Of a stretch of 64,000 bases of DNA, positions 48,243 to 57,688 are shown piece after piece. The notes beneath the pieces were generated by a model. The model saw nothing but the letters and a program-made list of their open reading frames with translations. It was not told the DNA's origin and ran no database searches. How positions within the stretch are numbered: the first letter of the stretch is position 1; each line of letters opens with the position of its first letter. A program made the position numbers and the translations under genes. The DNA is taken from NCBI RefSeq assembly GCF_004341245.1, contig NZ_SLWY01000007.1:62001-126000 (forward strand). The letters are read 5' to 3'. The DNA is from Plasticicumulans lactativorans (GTDB lineage: Bacteria; Pseudomonadota; Gammaproteobacteria; Competibacterales; Competibacteraceae).

Positions 48243-49262
48243 TCATCGCCTGAGATGGGAGGAGCGCCGCACCAACTGGCCCGGAGCGAGAAACTTGGGC
48301 GCCGGTTCGCCTTCTGCGGTAAGCCGCCGGATCGCTTCAGGAACCAGCAGTTCGAGTGGCTGACGATAGGTCGTAAGGTCATAGCAGGGCGACGCCGCCA
48401 ACTCGATGTCGTCGAACCCCACGACGCCCATCCGAATCGCATCGCTGCGGGCGCGCAGCGCATCCAGCGCACCGATCGCCAGAATGTCGTTCTCGCAAAA
48501 GAGCGCCTCGATCCGCGCATCGGGTGCCGTGAGATCCAGGTAGCGGGCCAGCGCCTGAAACCCGCAGTCACGCTGATAATGCCTGGCTTCGAGTATCACC
48601 TCGACCTCAAGCCCCTGTTCCTTCAAGCCGTCCCGGAATCCCTCCAGGCGTTTCAGCTGGGTCGACTGCGAGAACGGCCCCAGCATGTACCCGATCCGCC
48701 GAAAACGCTGCTCGATGAAAAGCCCGGCGATGTCGCGACCGGCCCGGTAACCGTCGGTCGCCACCACCTGAATGTTCGGATAGTCGCAGTTGCGATAAAG
48801 CACGATCAGCGGGATATGGCGGATGTCCTGCGCCAGTTGCACCAGTTCGTCGTTCAGGAGGGTGCCGAGGAAAATCAGGCCGTCGACCTGGAACTGGTCG
48901 GCCAGTGACAGCGTGGAGCCATCACTGTGTTCAGAGGTGATGTTCAGCAGCATCGACATGTAGCCCTTGCGCTGCAGTTGGTTGGTGACTTCATTCAATA
49001 TCGGAAATAGGTTCGGATTCTCCAGCTCGTCCACGACCAAGCCGACGATACCGGTGCGCTTCTTGGTCAGACTGCGCGCCAGCAGGTTGGGCCGGTAGCC
49101 GAGTTCCGCCGCCACCTGCAGCACGCGCTCCTGGGCCTCGGGCGAGATCGAAGCCCCCTCGGTGAACGCCCGCGACACCGTCCACTTGGACACGCCGGCC
49201 CGTTTGGCCACATCGCTGGCCGTGACCTTGCGGGCTGCAGCCTCGGACATTTTTTTTCTCAT
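48243..49262 (-). CDS. LacI-family regulator of the sugar island
   Basis: A 339-residue LacI repressor with helix-turn-helix VTASDVAKRAGVSKWTVSRAFTEG (about 13-36), hinge NLLARSLTKKRTGIVGLVVDE and a sugar-binding-protein-like domain (VDGLIFLGTLLND, MGVVGFDDIELAASPCYDLTTYRQP). Base composition is less G+C-rich than flanking genes. ATG 49262 was chosen; ATG 49250 (MSEAAARK) is also possible. It diverges from the oxidoreductase/isomerase/binding-protein genes across 293 bases with four operators, so it almost surely represses them and itself. Confidence 0.92.
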   Translation of the reverse strand: MRKKMSEAAARKVTASDVAKRAGVSKWTVSRAFTEGASISPEAQERVLQVAAELGYRPNLLARSLTKKRTGIVGLVVDELENPNLFPILNEVTNQLQRKGYMSMLLNITSEHSDGSTLSLADQFQVDGLIFLGTLLNDELVQLAQDIRHIPLIVLYRNCDYPNIQVVATDGYRAGRDIAGLFIEQRFRRIGYMLGPFSQSTQLKRLEGFRDGLKEQGLEVEVILEARHYQRDCGFQALARYLDLTAPDARIEALFCENDILAIGALDALRARSDAIRMGVVGFDDIELAASPCYDLTTYRQPLELLVPEAIRRLTAEGEPAPKFLAPGQLVRRSSHLRR

Positions 49263-49311
49263 CTCGACACTGTCCACGTTGACATCGGGTACCCGACAGC
49301 ATAAGGTAGTT

Positions 49312-49470
49312 TGCAACCGGGTGCAGCAGCGCCTTTTTTTGGAGCCCTTGCTGCACCCGGTTGCACGGCCTGCCATGATCGCCAGGCCTTTTTCTGGCGC
49401 GGCTTTGCAACCGGGTGCAAAGCATTTTCATGGCGGCCGTTTTTTGACATGGACATTGCACCCGGTTGCA
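49312..49470. promoter_or_regulatory. Four LacI-type operators in alternating orientation
   Basis: TGCAACCGGGTGCA at 49312-49325 and 49406-49419, and its reverse complement TGCACCCGGTTGCA at 49352-49365 and 49457-49470: four exact copies, with central CCGG as in LacI-family operators. T tracts of 5-8 bases lie between and beside them. A consensus TTGACA at 49444-49449 puts the last copy in the promoter spacer of the plus-strand operon. Confidence 0.88.
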
Positions 49471-49555
49471 TGGCGCGGATCATTTCCGCAAACCACCGGC
49501 GGAAGCCACGGCTTCCAGGCGACCAGACAGTTTGAGAAACAGGCAGGGTTTGAAG

Positions 49556-50734
49556 ATGTTGAACGGTGAAAGAAAGATTGCACGTCCCTTGCGCTGGGCC
49601 ATGGTTGGCGGCGGCCGCACCGCCAACGTTGGCTACAAGCACCGTCAGGGTGCCATGCGCGATAACACCGCCTTCCAGTTGGTTGCCGGTGCTTTCGATA
49701 TCGATGCCGCCCGCGGCAAGGACTTCGGCACCAACCTCGGCGTCGATCCCGATCGCTGCTACCCCGATTACCAGACCATGTTCCGTGAGGAAGCCAAGCG
49801 TCCTGACGGCATCGAAGTCGTTACGGTCGCCACGCCGAACAGCACGCACTACGAGATCACCAAGGCTGCGCTCAACGCCGGACTGCATGTGATCTGCGAA
49901 AAGCCCCTGTTCTTCGAAGTGGCCCAGGGCGAGGAGATCAAGGCCCTGGCCGAAGCCAGGAACAAGATCGTCGGCGTGACCTACGGCTTCTCCGGCAGCC
50001 AGTTGATGCTCCAGATGCGCGAGATGGTTGCCAATGGCGATCTCGGCGAGATCCGCATGGTCGAATTGCAGTACACCCATGGATTCAATGCGACCGACGT
50101 CGGCGACAAGATCAGTGAAGGTCAGAAGTGGCGGGTCGACCCGAAGATCGCCGGCCCGTCCTTTGTTCTCGGCGACCTGTCGACCCATACGTTCTACATG
50201 TCTGAACTGATCTGCCCCCAGCTCAAGGTCAGGCAGGTGCTGTGCGATCGCCAGAGTTTCATCCCCAGCCGCGCACCGCTCGAAGACAACGCCTATGTCC
50301 TGATCCGCTACGAAAACGGTGCCGTGGGTCGCCTGTGGGCCTCCTCGGTCAATGCCGGCTGCATGAATGGACACCGCATCCGCATCATCGGCTCCAAGGC
50401 CAGCATCGAATTCAGCGATCACCAGCCGAACGAATTGCTTTATGAAGTCCAGGGCCAGCCGATCCAGAAAATGATCCGCGCCATGCCCTATCTCTATGAC
50501 GCCTGCAATGCTGACGAACGTCTGGGCGCCCTGCATGCCGAGGGTCTGATCGAATCTTGGGCCAACATCTACCTCAAGTTTGCGATCGCCATCGATGCCA
50601 AGAACCGTGGCGATGAGGCCACCCTGAAAAACCTGGTCTATCCGGATATCGATGCCGGTATCGAAGGTATCCGCTGGGTCCAGAACTGCGTCAAGTCGGC
50701 GAATGCCGGTGGCGTGTGGGTCGATTTCAACTGA
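49556..50734 (+). CDS. Gfo/Idh/MocA-family oxidoreductase
   Basis: A 392-residue NAD(P)-dependent sugar or inositol dehydrogenase. N-terminal Rossmann motif WAMVGGGRTANVG (about 14-26), ATPNSTHYEI and the family Lys in HVICEKPLFFEV, followed by the C-terminal beta-sheet domain (GDLSTHTFYMSEL). First gene of the island operon; ATG 49556, 86 bases after the last LacI operator. Together with the following isomerase and binding protein it suggests oxidation of an imported cyclitol or glycoside; substrate unknown. Less G+C-rich than flanking DNA. Confidence 0.92.
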   Translation: MLNGERKIARPLRWAMVGGGRTANVGYKHRQGAMRDNTAFQLVAGAFDIDAARGKDFGTNLGVDPDRCYPDYQTMFREEAKRPDGIEVVTVATPNSTHYEITKAALNAGLHVICEKPLFFEVAQGEEIKALAEARNKIVGVTYGFSGSQLMLQMREMVANGDLGEIRMVELQYTHGFNATDVGDKISEGQKWRVDPKIAGPSFVLGDLSTHTFYMSELICPQLKVRQVLCDRQSFIPSRAPLEDNAYVLIRYENGAVGRLWASSVNAGCMNGHRIRIIGSKASIEFSDHQPNELLYEVQGQPIQKMIRAMPYLYDACNADERLGALHAEGLIESWANIYLKFAIAIDAKNRGDEATLKNLVYPDIDAGIEGIRWVQNCVKSANAGGVWVDFN

Positions 50735-50775
50735 CGAAAGCAAGAACCAAACCGGACCATCTGCAGGAGACCATG

Positions 50776-51717
50776 ATGAAATTAGCCATCTGTACCGATG
50801 TGTACGGCAACCTGCCCTACACGGAAATGCTCGACAAGGTCAAATCCCTCGGCGTCGAGGGCGTGGAGATGACCGCCGGCGGGTGGGGCGCCTGCCCGCA
50901 TGTGCCGACTGCCCAGTTGCTGGCCGATCCCGCCAAGCTGGCCGCTTTCCAGACTGAACTGATCAGGCGCGACCTGGAAATCGCCGCACTGAACTGCTCC
51001 GGCAACCCGCTCTGCCCGGGTGAAATGGGCGAGAAGCATACGAAAACGACTTACGACACGGTCGTCCTGGCCGGGAAGCTGGGCGTCAAGAAGATCGTCA
51101 TGATGTCCGGCTGTCCTGCAGGCGCTCCCGGCGACAAGACGCCGAACTGGATCACCTCGACGGTATCGTGGCCGGACTACATGGCGCCGGCACTGGAATA
51201 CCAATGGAATGAAGTCGCGATTCCGTGGTGGAAGGACTTCGCCAGGCACGCCAAGGCGCATGGCGTCGAACAGATCGCGATCGAAGAATTCCCGTGCCAG
51301 TTGGTCTACAACCCCGAAACCCTCTGGCGTCTGCGCAATGCGGTCGACCCGATCATCGGCATCAACCTCGACCCGTCGCACCTGATGGTGATGGGCGCCG
51401 ACCCGATCGCCTCCGCCCGGGCTTTGAAAGGCGCGATCTACCACATCCATGGCAAGGATGCCCGTATCGAACGCGGCCTCTGTGATGTCAATGGTCTGCT
51501 GGAAACCAAGCCGGTGACCGACTGCGAGAACCGGACCTGGAATTACGTCGCTGTCGGCTGCGGCAAGGACCTGCAGTGGTGGAAGGAATTCTTCTCGGTG
51601 GCGCGGATGGCGGGCTACAACGGCTGGGTTTCGCTGGAAATGGAAGACCTGACGATGTCCGTCGAGGCCGGCGTCCGGACATCGATCGATGCGTTGAAAC
51701 AGACCATCAGCCTGTAA
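50776..51717 (+). CDS. Sugar phosphate isomerase/epimerase (AP endonuclease 2 fold)
   Basis: A 313-residue TIM-barrel protein of the xylose-isomerase-like family (MKLAICTDVYGNLPYTEMLDKVKSLGVEGVEM; IEEFPCQLVYNPETLWRL; INLDPSHLMVMGADP; HIHGKDARI; SLEMEDLTMSVEAG). The conserved Glu, Asp, His and Glu are the usual metal ligands. A GGAG at 50766-50769 favours ATG 50776 over ATG 50773. It lies 41 bases after the dehydrogenase gene in the same operon. Substrate probably a keto-sugar or keto-inositol. Confidence 0.92.
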   Translation: MKLAICTDVYGNLPYTEMLDKVKSLGVEGVEMTAGGWGACPHVPTAQLLADPAKLAAFQTELIRRDLEIAALNCSGNPLCPGEMGEKHTKTTYDTVVLAGKLGVKKIVMMSGCPAGAPGDKTPNWITSTVSWPDYMAPALEYQWNEVAIPWWKDFARHAKAHGVEQIAIEEFPCQLVYNPETLWRLRNAVDPIIGINLDPSHLMVMGADPIASARALKGAIYHIHGKDARIERGLCDVNGLLETKPVTDCENRTWNYVAVGCGKDLQWWKEFFSVARMAGYNGWVSLEMEDLTMSVEAGVRTSIDALKQTISL

Positions 51718-51840
51718 CGACGCGCACACACCGGCTCGGCAATGAGAGCCTGAACGATGCATTCCCCCGGCATGCCGGGGGATGGATTGAAAAAGCCAAG
51801 AGCCCGGACGAACCGGGCGCCCATTGGAGGAGAGCAGAAC

Positions 51841-52758
51841 ATGAAACGCCTGATCATGGTATTCACGGCTTCGGTCATCATGATGAGCTCGGCGATGGCC
51901 GAGACCACCATCGGAGTTTCCATGGCCTATTTCGACGATCTTTTCCTCACCAATGTCCGCGAGGCCATGATGGAGCGGGCGAAAGAGCTGGGGGTCAAGA
52001 TTCAGTTCGAGGACGCCCAGGGCGACATCGTCAAGCAGCTCAATCACATCCAGAACTTCACCGCCCAGAAGGTCAGCGCGATCATCATCAACCCCGTCGA
52101 TACCGCATCGACGCCCAATTTGACGAAGTTTGCCACCGCGGCCGGCATTCCCTTGGTGTACGTCAATCGCAAGCCCCAGGAGGAGACGCTTCCCAAGGGC
52201 GTCCACTACGTGGGCTCCGACGAGAACGTGTCGGGAAAGCTGGAGGGTGAGGCGGTTGCCCGCTTACTGAACGGCAAGGGCAAGGTCGTCGTCATGATGG
52301 GCGAGCTTGGTGATGCGGCTACCCGTCTGCGTACCGAGGGGGTGGAGAAGGTCGTGGCCCAGTATCCGGACATGAAGATCGTCGAGAAGCAGGCCGCCAA
52401 ATTCCAGCGCATCGATGCGATCAACCTGATGAACAACTGGCTGGTTTCCGGCGTGGAGATGGACGCCGTCGTCGCGAACAACGACGAAATGGCCATCGGC
52501 GCGATCATGGCGCTCCAGCAGGCCGGCAAGGATCCGAAGAAGCTGGTCATCGCCGGTATCGACGCCACTCAGGACGCGCTCATCGAAATGCAAAAGGGCA
52601 ACCTGGACATCACCGTTTTCCAGGACGCCAGAGGCCAGGGCAAAGGCGCCGTGGAAACCGCCGTCAAGGTTGCCAAGGGAGAGAAGGCCGACGCCTTTGT
52701 GTGGATTCCGTTCGAACTGGTCACCAAGGACAACTACAAGGAATTCCTCAAGAAGTGA
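51841..52758 (+). CDS. Sugar ABC transporter substrate-binding protein
   Basis: A 305-residue periplasmic binding protein (Peripla_BP_4, ribose/inositol type) with signal peptide MKRLIMVFTASVIMMSSAMA. Motifs: TIGVSMAYFDDLFLTNVREAM, IIINPVDTASTP, DENVSGKLEGE, NNDEMAIGAIMALQQAG, IAGIDATQDALIEM. GGAGGAGAG before ATG 51841 is strong. No permease or ATPase gene follows, which is unusual; the partners must be elsewhere or lost. A hairpin follows the stop and G+C content rises again after it. Confidence 0.93.
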   Translation: MKRLIMVFTASVIMMSSAMAETTIGVSMAYFDDLFLTNVREAMMERAKELGVKIQFEDAQGDIVKQLNHIQNFTAQKVSAIIINPVDTASTPNLTKFATAAGIPLVYVNRKPQEETLPKGVHYVGSDENVSGKLEGEAVARLLNGKGKVVVMMGELGDAATRLRTEGVEKVVAQYPDMKIVEKQAAKFQRIDAINLMNNWLVSGVEMDAVVANNDEMAIGAIMALQQAGKDPKKLVIAGIDATQDALIEMQKGNLDITVFQDARGQGKGAVETAVKVAKGEKADAFVWIPFELVTKDNYKEFLKK

Positions 52759-52764
52759 TGCCGC

Positions 52765-52798
52765 GCCTGCGCCGCGGCAGGATGGCCGCGGCGCAGGC
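52765..52798 (+). terminator. Hairpin after the binding-protein gene
   Basis: Perfect 14-base stem GCCTGCGCCGCGGC / GCCGCGGCGCAGGC with AGGATG loop, six bases after the stop, followed by CCTGTTCT. A likely terminator although its T tract is poor. Confidence 0.65.
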
Positions 52799-52912
52799 CC
52801 TGTTCTCGCGCGCGACGCGCAAAGCCGGACCGATGCCGATCGCCGGGCGACCGGCCATCTACGACTGCAGCGCACGTTGAGCGTGCCCCGAATGACCTGA
52901 GGAGTCCCCGCC

Positions 52913-53827
52913 ATGAAGATCGCCCTCGACCCCTACATGATCCGCCACCTGTCGCTGCCCGAGCTGTGCCGGGCGACGGCCGAGCTCGGCTACGAGCACA
53001 TCGAGCTGTCCCCGCGCGCGGACTTCCTCGACTGGTGGGTCATGCCGCGCGCGACGAAAGAGCGCATGGCCGCCTTCAAGCGCGCCCTGACGGACCACGG
53101 CGTGGGCCTCGCCACGCTGCAGCCGATGTACCGCTGGGCCAGCCCCTTCGAGGACGAGCGCCAGTGGGCGGTGCGCTGCTGGAAGAAAGCCATCGAAGTC
53201 TCGGTGGAGATGGACTGTCGGCTGATGATCAGCGAGTTCGGCCGCGGCGCCTCGCCCGAGCGCTCGGTGGGCGAGCGCCCGGGGGCGAACACCCCGGAGC
53301 TGTGCGAGGCGGCCTGGTTCCGCTCGATGGACGAACTGCTGCCGATCTTCGAGCGCGAGGGCCTCACGCTGTCGGTGGAGCCGCACCCCGAGGACTGGGT
53401 GGAGCAGTTGCAGCCGGCCGCCGACCTCGTCAAGAACATCGGCTCCCCGGCGCTGAAGCTCAGCTACATCGCGCCGCACACCTTCTACTACGGCGACGAC
53501 CTGGCGGCGATGATCCGCGAGGCCGCGCCGGTGCTGGCGCACGTGCGCGTGGCCGACACCTTCAACCACAAGAAGAGCAGCCAACTGCGCTACATCGTCA
53601 ACCCGCCGGGCTCGACGCAGATCCGCGTGCACCAGCACCTGGACATCGGCCAGGGCGAGATCGACTGGGACGTGTTCTTCGCCACGCTCGCCGAGGTGGG
53701 CTTCGACGGCGTGCTGTCGGCCTGCGTGTTCGCCTGGGAGGAGCGCGCCGAGGACTCCAGCCGCTTCATGCGCCAGGAAATCCAGCGCTACCTCGACCAG
53801 TACCGGGTGGCGCCGAACGCAGGCTGA
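52913..53827 (+). CDS. IolH-like sugar phosphate isomerase/epimerase
   Basis: A 304-residue TIM-barrel protein resembling IolH of inositol operons (MKIALDPYMIRHLSLPELCRATAELGYEHIELSPRADF; WKKAIEVSVEMDCRLMISEFGRG; LSVEPHPEDWVEQL; HVRVADTFNHK). GAGGAG precedes ATG 52913. It lies 154 bases after the island binding protein but has the usual high G+C content, so it may belong to the older chromosome that the island joined. It supports an inositol-like substrate for the region. A terminator follows. Confidence 0.88.
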   Translation: MKIALDPYMIRHLSLPELCRATAELGYEHIELSPRADFLDWWVMPRATKERMAAFKRALTDHGVGLATLQPMYRWASPFEDERQWAVRCWKKAIEVSVEMDCRLMISEFGRGASPERSVGERPGANTPELCEAAWFRSMDELLPIFEREGLTLSVEPHPEDWVEQLQPAADLVKNIGSPALKLSYIAPHTFYYGDDLAAMIREAAPVLAHVRVADTFNHKKSSQLRYIVNPPGSTQIRVHQHLDIGQGEIDWDVFFATLAEVGFDGVLSACVFAWEERAEDSSRFMRQEIQRYLDQYRVAPNAG

Positions 53828-53838
53828 GGGAAAACGAG

Positions 53839-53875
53839 CTTGGCGGGTCGCGATCCGGCGACCCGCCGAGTCTTT
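53839..53875 (+). terminator. Intrinsic terminator after the IolH-like gene
   Basis: Stem CTTGGCGGGTCG / CGACCCGCCGAG with eight-base loop (53839-53870) followed by TCTTT. It stands between convergent genes. Confidence 0.75.
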
Positions 53876-54032
53876 GTGACGGCTCGCTCCGCTGCAGGTG
53901 GCGACGGCTCAGGGCGAGTGGCGGCGACTGATTCGCCCGTCAAACGCTCGCCAAGCATGGACTCGTCCATTCCACCGACGGAGAAGCGTGGATGCGGGCT
54001 CGCCCGCGCGCGTCCTCCATCGCCGGCGGTGC

Positions 54033-57000
54033 TCAGGCGAGCGGGGCGAAGAGGTCCTCGAGCTCGGCGTCGGTCCACGGCACGCCGGCCCCGTGGCCCT
54101 CACGCAGCACGCCGTCGACCAGCAGGCGCTTGCGCGCCTGCAGCGCGCGGATCTTTTCCTCGACCGTGCCTTCGGTGAACAGGCGGTAGACGAACACCGG
54201 CTTGTCCTGGCCGATGCGGTGGGCGCGATCGGTGGCCTGGTCCTCGACCGCGGGGTTCCACCACGGGTCGTAGTGGATCACGGTGTCGGCGGCGGTGAGG
54301 TTGAGGCCGGTGCCACCGGCCTTGAGGCTGATCAGGAAGATCGGCGCCTCGCCGGCCTGGAAGCTGCGCACCGGGGCCTCGCGGTCCTCGGTGCTGCCGG
54401 TGAGCTTGACGTAGCGCAGCGGGACCTTGTCGAGCGCCTTCTCGATCAGCCCGAGCATGGTCGTGAACTGCGAGAACACCAGGATGCGCCGCCCCTCCTC
54501 GACCAGCTCGGGGAGCATCTCCATCAGCATGTCGAGCTTGGCCGACACCTTCGCCTGGCGCGCGGTTTCGAGCTTCACCAGCCGCGGGTCGCAGCACACC
54601 TGGCGCAGCTTGAGCAGCGCGTCGAGGATCACGATGTGGCTGCGCGCCAGGCCCTTGGCGGCGATCTCGGCGCGCACCCGCGCCTGCAGCGCAAGGCGGA
54701 TGCTCTCGTAGAGGTCGCGCTGCGGGCCGGCCAGCTCCACGGCGAGGTCGACCTCGGTCTTCGGCGGCAGGTCGAGCGCCACCTGGTCCTTGGTCCGGCG
54801 CAGCATGAACGGCGCCACGCGCCGGCGCAGGCGCTCGCACCGCTCGGCGTCGCCGTGGTTCTCGATCGGCTTGCGGAACAGGCGCTGGAACTGGCGCGCG
54901 TCGCCGAGGAAGCCCGGCATCAGGAAGTCGAACAGGCTCCACAGCTCGCCGAGGTGGTTCTCCATCGGCGTGCCGGTCAGGCACAGGCGGTGGCGGGCGT
55001 CGAGCCCGCGCACGACGATGCCGGCCTGCGCCAGCGGGTTCTTGATCGCCTGCGCCTCGTCGAGGATCAGCAGGTGCCAGCGCTGCGCCGCCAGCACCTC
55101 GCGGTCGCGCGGCAGCAGCGCGTAGGTGGTCAGCACCAGGTCGTGCGCACCGATGCGGGCGAAGTCGGCGGCGCGCTCGGGGCCGCGCAGCCCGAGCACG
55201 CGCAGCTCCGGGGCGAAGCGCGCGGCCTCGTCGCGCCAGTTGGCGAGCAGGCTGGTCGGCGACACGATCAGGCAGGGCAGATCGAGCCGCCCGGCACGCT
55301 TCTCGGCCTGCAGGTGGGCGAGCGCCTGCACCGTCTTGCCGAGGCCCATGTCATCGGCGAGCACGCCGCCGACGCCGGCCTCGCGCAGGAACTGCAGCCA
55401 CGCCAGCCCCTCCTGCTGGTAGGGCCGCAACTGCGCGTGGAAGCCCTCCGGCAGCGCCACCGGCTGCGGCCCGCTGCGCAGGCGCGCGGCGAGGGCGCGC
55501 AGCCGCTCGCCGCCGCGCCAGACCAGCCGGCGCGGGCCGCCGAGCGCGGCTTCGAGCTCGTCGAGCCGGCTCACCTGGCTGCGCGGCAGCACGAACTCGC
55601 CGCGCAGGTTCAGGCCCTCGCTGTCGTAGAGCTCGATCAGCACCGCCAGCACGCCGCGGATGCGCTCCGCCGGCACCGGCAGCAGGCGCCCGCCGGGCAG
55701 CGGCACCATCACCTTGCGCGTCGCCCCCAGGCCTTCGAGCCAGCCGCGTGCCGAACCGCCGGGCAGCGCGGCGATCAGCTCGACCAGGCAGGGCAGCAGG
55801 TTGACCGGCTGGCCGTCGACCTCGACACCGAGCGCGAGCCCGAACCAGTCCTGGCCGCCCTCGTCGAGTTCGGCGTACCACTCGCCGGCCTCGACCAGAT
55901 GGAAGCGGAAGCCCGGCTCGATGCGCACGTCCCAGCCTTCGGCGCGCAGCTGCGGCACCTCGTCCATGACGAAATCCACCCAGGCGTCGGACTGGCGCTG
56001 GCCGAAGTCGCGCCGGCACTCGCGCGGCAGGCGCTCGCCCCCCGGCAGGTCGCGCACCGGGACGAAGTCGGCGCGCTCCAGCCGCGCCAGGCAGTCGTGC
56101 TCGAAGGCGCCGGCGCGGACCAGGCGCCGCACCTTGCCGGCCTCGCGCTGGCTGATCACGGTGGCGGGATCGTCGCGGCCGAGCACGTTGTCGCCGTAGA
56201 CGAATTCGAGCCGCAGGCCGTCGACCTGCAGCGGCGCGCGCAGCCCCCGGCCGACGGCGGCGGGGGCCGCGGCGACTTCGCAGGTGTACAGCGTGAGCCG
56301 CGGCTGCGGCCGGTAGTCGTCGACGCGCTCGACGTCGAGCGCCGGCGGCGACGGCAGGCGCTGCCCCGGCAGGTGGCGCGCGAGCCAGTCCCACACCGGC
56401 CCGAGCTCCTCCGGGGCGAGCAGCGGGCTCGCCGCGAGGGCTTCGGCGAGGCGCGGTTCGAGGCCGGTGTCGAGCGGGCCGCAGGCGGCGGCGTCGACGT
56501 ACCACGGCGGCGCCAGCGCCAGCACTGCGGCCGCCGGCGGCGTCGCCACCAGCACGAGCCGCGACTGGCCGTGGTCGTCGACCGACCAGCGCGGCTCGGC
56601 CGGACGCACCTCACCCAGCGCCAGCGCCGCGCCGGCCTCGTTGCGCCAGTGGCAGCGGCCGGTGGCGAGCAGGCGTTCGAGCAGCGCGCTGCCGCTCTCG
56701 CCGGCCAGCACGCGCACCGGGCCGCTGGCGGGCTCGGCGTCGACGTCGCCGGCGAGCGCGAGTTCGCGCAGCAGCACGCGATCCTGCGCGGCGAGGAACG
56801 CCGCCTGGCCGTACTGCAGCACGGTGCGCGGGTCGTAGGCGCGCGGGCGGCCGTAGCCGCCCTTCTTCAGCCGCCGCGCGACCACGCTGCGCACCGTCAC
56901 CGCCTGCTCGTCATGGTCGAGCAGGTAGAGCACGTGCTCGGCGAAGCCGGCCTCGGTGTCGACGCCGAGCACCGGCAGGGTCGCCACGCCGAGCTTGCGC

Positions 57001-57350
57001 AGCCAGCCCTCGACCGCGGCCGAGCGCGACGGCGCGCCGCCCGCCGCCGGGGCGCGGCTGTCGGTGCCGCTGGCGAGCAGCTGCAGCAACAGCGCGACGA
57101 CGTGCTTGCAGCGCCCGCCGAGGTAGCACGAACAGCCATCGTGCAAGGTGGCCTGCCCGTCGTGATCGCGCTCGATGCGGGCAAACGCGCGGTAGCGTTC
57201 CTCGACCTGGCCGCGCACCTCGCCGATCGCCGTCTGCCCGTCGCTGCCGAGGCTGAAGTCGAGCACCCCGTGGGTGCGCTGCAGCGCCCGCCCCCGTTCG
57301 AGCGTGAAGGGGTCGAACCAGGCGCGCAGGTCGTCCATTCGCAACTGCAT
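54033..57350 (-). CDS. SNF2-family helicase with SWIM zinc finger
   Basis: A 1105-residue RapA/HepA-related ATPase. The N-terminus has a SWIM-type zinc site (Cys73, Cys75, Cys81, His83 in CSCYLGGRCKH), followed by an SNF2-associated middle region. The SNF2 domain has Walker A DDMGLGKT with Lys672, Walker B LDEAQ with Asp764, LTGTPMEN, and the helicase C part LVFSQFTTML, LKAGGTGLNLTAAD, and DRAHRIGQ. It likely remodels protein-DNA complexes; no restriction or defence genes adjoin it. ATG 57350 is eight bases from the azlD stop, though they need not be co-functional. Confidence 0.95.
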   Translation of the reverse strand: MQLRMDDLRAWFDPFTLERGRALQRTHGVLDFSLGSDGQTAIGEVRGQVEERYRAFARIERDHDGQATLHDGCSCYLGGRCKHVVALLLQLLASGTDSRAPAAGGAPSRSAAVEGWLRKLGVATLPVLGVDTEAGFAEHVLYLLDHDEQAVTVRSVVARRLKKGGYGRPRAYDPRTVLQYGQAAFLAAQDRVLLRELALAGDVDAEPASGPVRVLAGESGSALLERLLATGRCHWRNEAGAALALGEVRPAEPRWSVDDHGQSRLVLVATPPAAAVLALAPPWYVDAAACGPLDTGLEPRLAEALAASPLLAPEELGPVWDWLARHLPGQRLPSPPALDVERVDDYRPQPRLTLYTCEVAAAPAAVGRGLRAPLQVDGLRLEFVYGDNVLGRDDPATVISQREAGKVRRLVRAGAFEHDCLARLERADFVPVRDLPGGERLPRECRRDFGQRQSDAWVDFVMDEVPQLRAEGWDVRIEPGFRFHLVEAGEWYAELDEGGQDWFGLALGVEVDGQPVNLLPCLVELIAALPGGSARGWLEGLGATRKVMVPLPGGRLLPVPAERIRGVLAVLIELYDSEGLNLRGEFVLPRSQVSRLDELEAALGGPRRLVWRGGERLRALAARLRSGPQPVALPEGFHAQLRPYQQEGLAWLQFLREAGVGGVLADDMGLGKTVQALAHLQAEKRAGRLDLPCLIVSPTSLLANWRDEAARFAPELRVLGLRGPERAADFARIGAHDLVLTTYALLPRDREVLAAQRWHLLILDEAQAIKNPLAQAGIVVRGLDARHRLCLTGTPMENHLGELWSLFDFLMPGFLGDARQFQRLFRKPIENHGDAERCERLRRRVAPFMLRRTKDQVALDLPPKTEVDLAVELAGPQRDLYESIRLALQARVRAEIAAKGLARSHIVILDALLKLRQVCCDPRLVKLETARQAKVSAKLDMLMEMLPELVEEGRRILVFSQFTTMLGLIEKALDKVPLRYVKLTGSTEDREAPVRSFQAGEAPIFLISLKAGGTGLNLTAADTVIHYDPWWNPAVEDQATDRAHRIGQDKPVFVYRLFTEGTVEEKIRALQARKRLLVDGVLREGHGAGVPWTDAELEDLFAPLA

Positions 57351-57358
57351 GCTGGACC

Positions 57359-57688
57359 TCAGGCCCCGCCCAGTCCGTGCAGCAGCGCGATGTGCACCGC
57401 GGTGCCGCCGCCGATCGACAGCAGCGCCTGCCGCCGCCAGCGGTGCAGCACGACCGTCGCCAGCACCCCGGCGGCTTCCGGCAGGCCGTAGCGGGGCGCG
57501 ACGGGGGCGACGCCGCGCAGGCAGTAGAACACCAGCACGGTGAGGACCGCGGCCGGCAGGTAACGGCCGAGATAGCGCAGCCAGGCGCGCTCGGCCTGGC
57601 CGCGCAGCAGCCAGAACGGCGCCGCGCGGGTCAGGAAGGTCGCGACCGCCATCACGGCGACCGCGCCGATCAGGTAGCCGGCGTCCAT
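57359..57688 (-). CDS. azlD: AzlD-family branched-chain amino acid exporter subunit
   Basis: A 109-residue membrane protein with about four helices (YLIGAVAVMAVATFLTRAAPFWLL; YLGRYLPAAVLTVLVFYCL). Small subunit of the AzlCD exporter of branched-chain amino acids and analogues. ATG 57688 lies inside the azlC gene, overlapping its end by 19 bases, the standard arrangement. Confidence 0.92.
   Translation of the reverse strand: MDAGYLIGAVAVMAVATFLTRAAPFWLLRGQAERAWLRYLGRYLPAAVLTVLVFYCLRGVAPVAPRYGLPEAAGVLATVVLHRWRRQALLSIGGGTAVHIALLHGLGGA

Noticed and set aside
53898-57491. A 1197-codon open frame on the plus strand across the SNF2 gene
   Set aside because: Antisense shadow caused by very high G+C content; its translation is low-complexity (His, Arg, Gln, Ala) with no motif, whereas the minus strand encodes a clear SNF2 protein.
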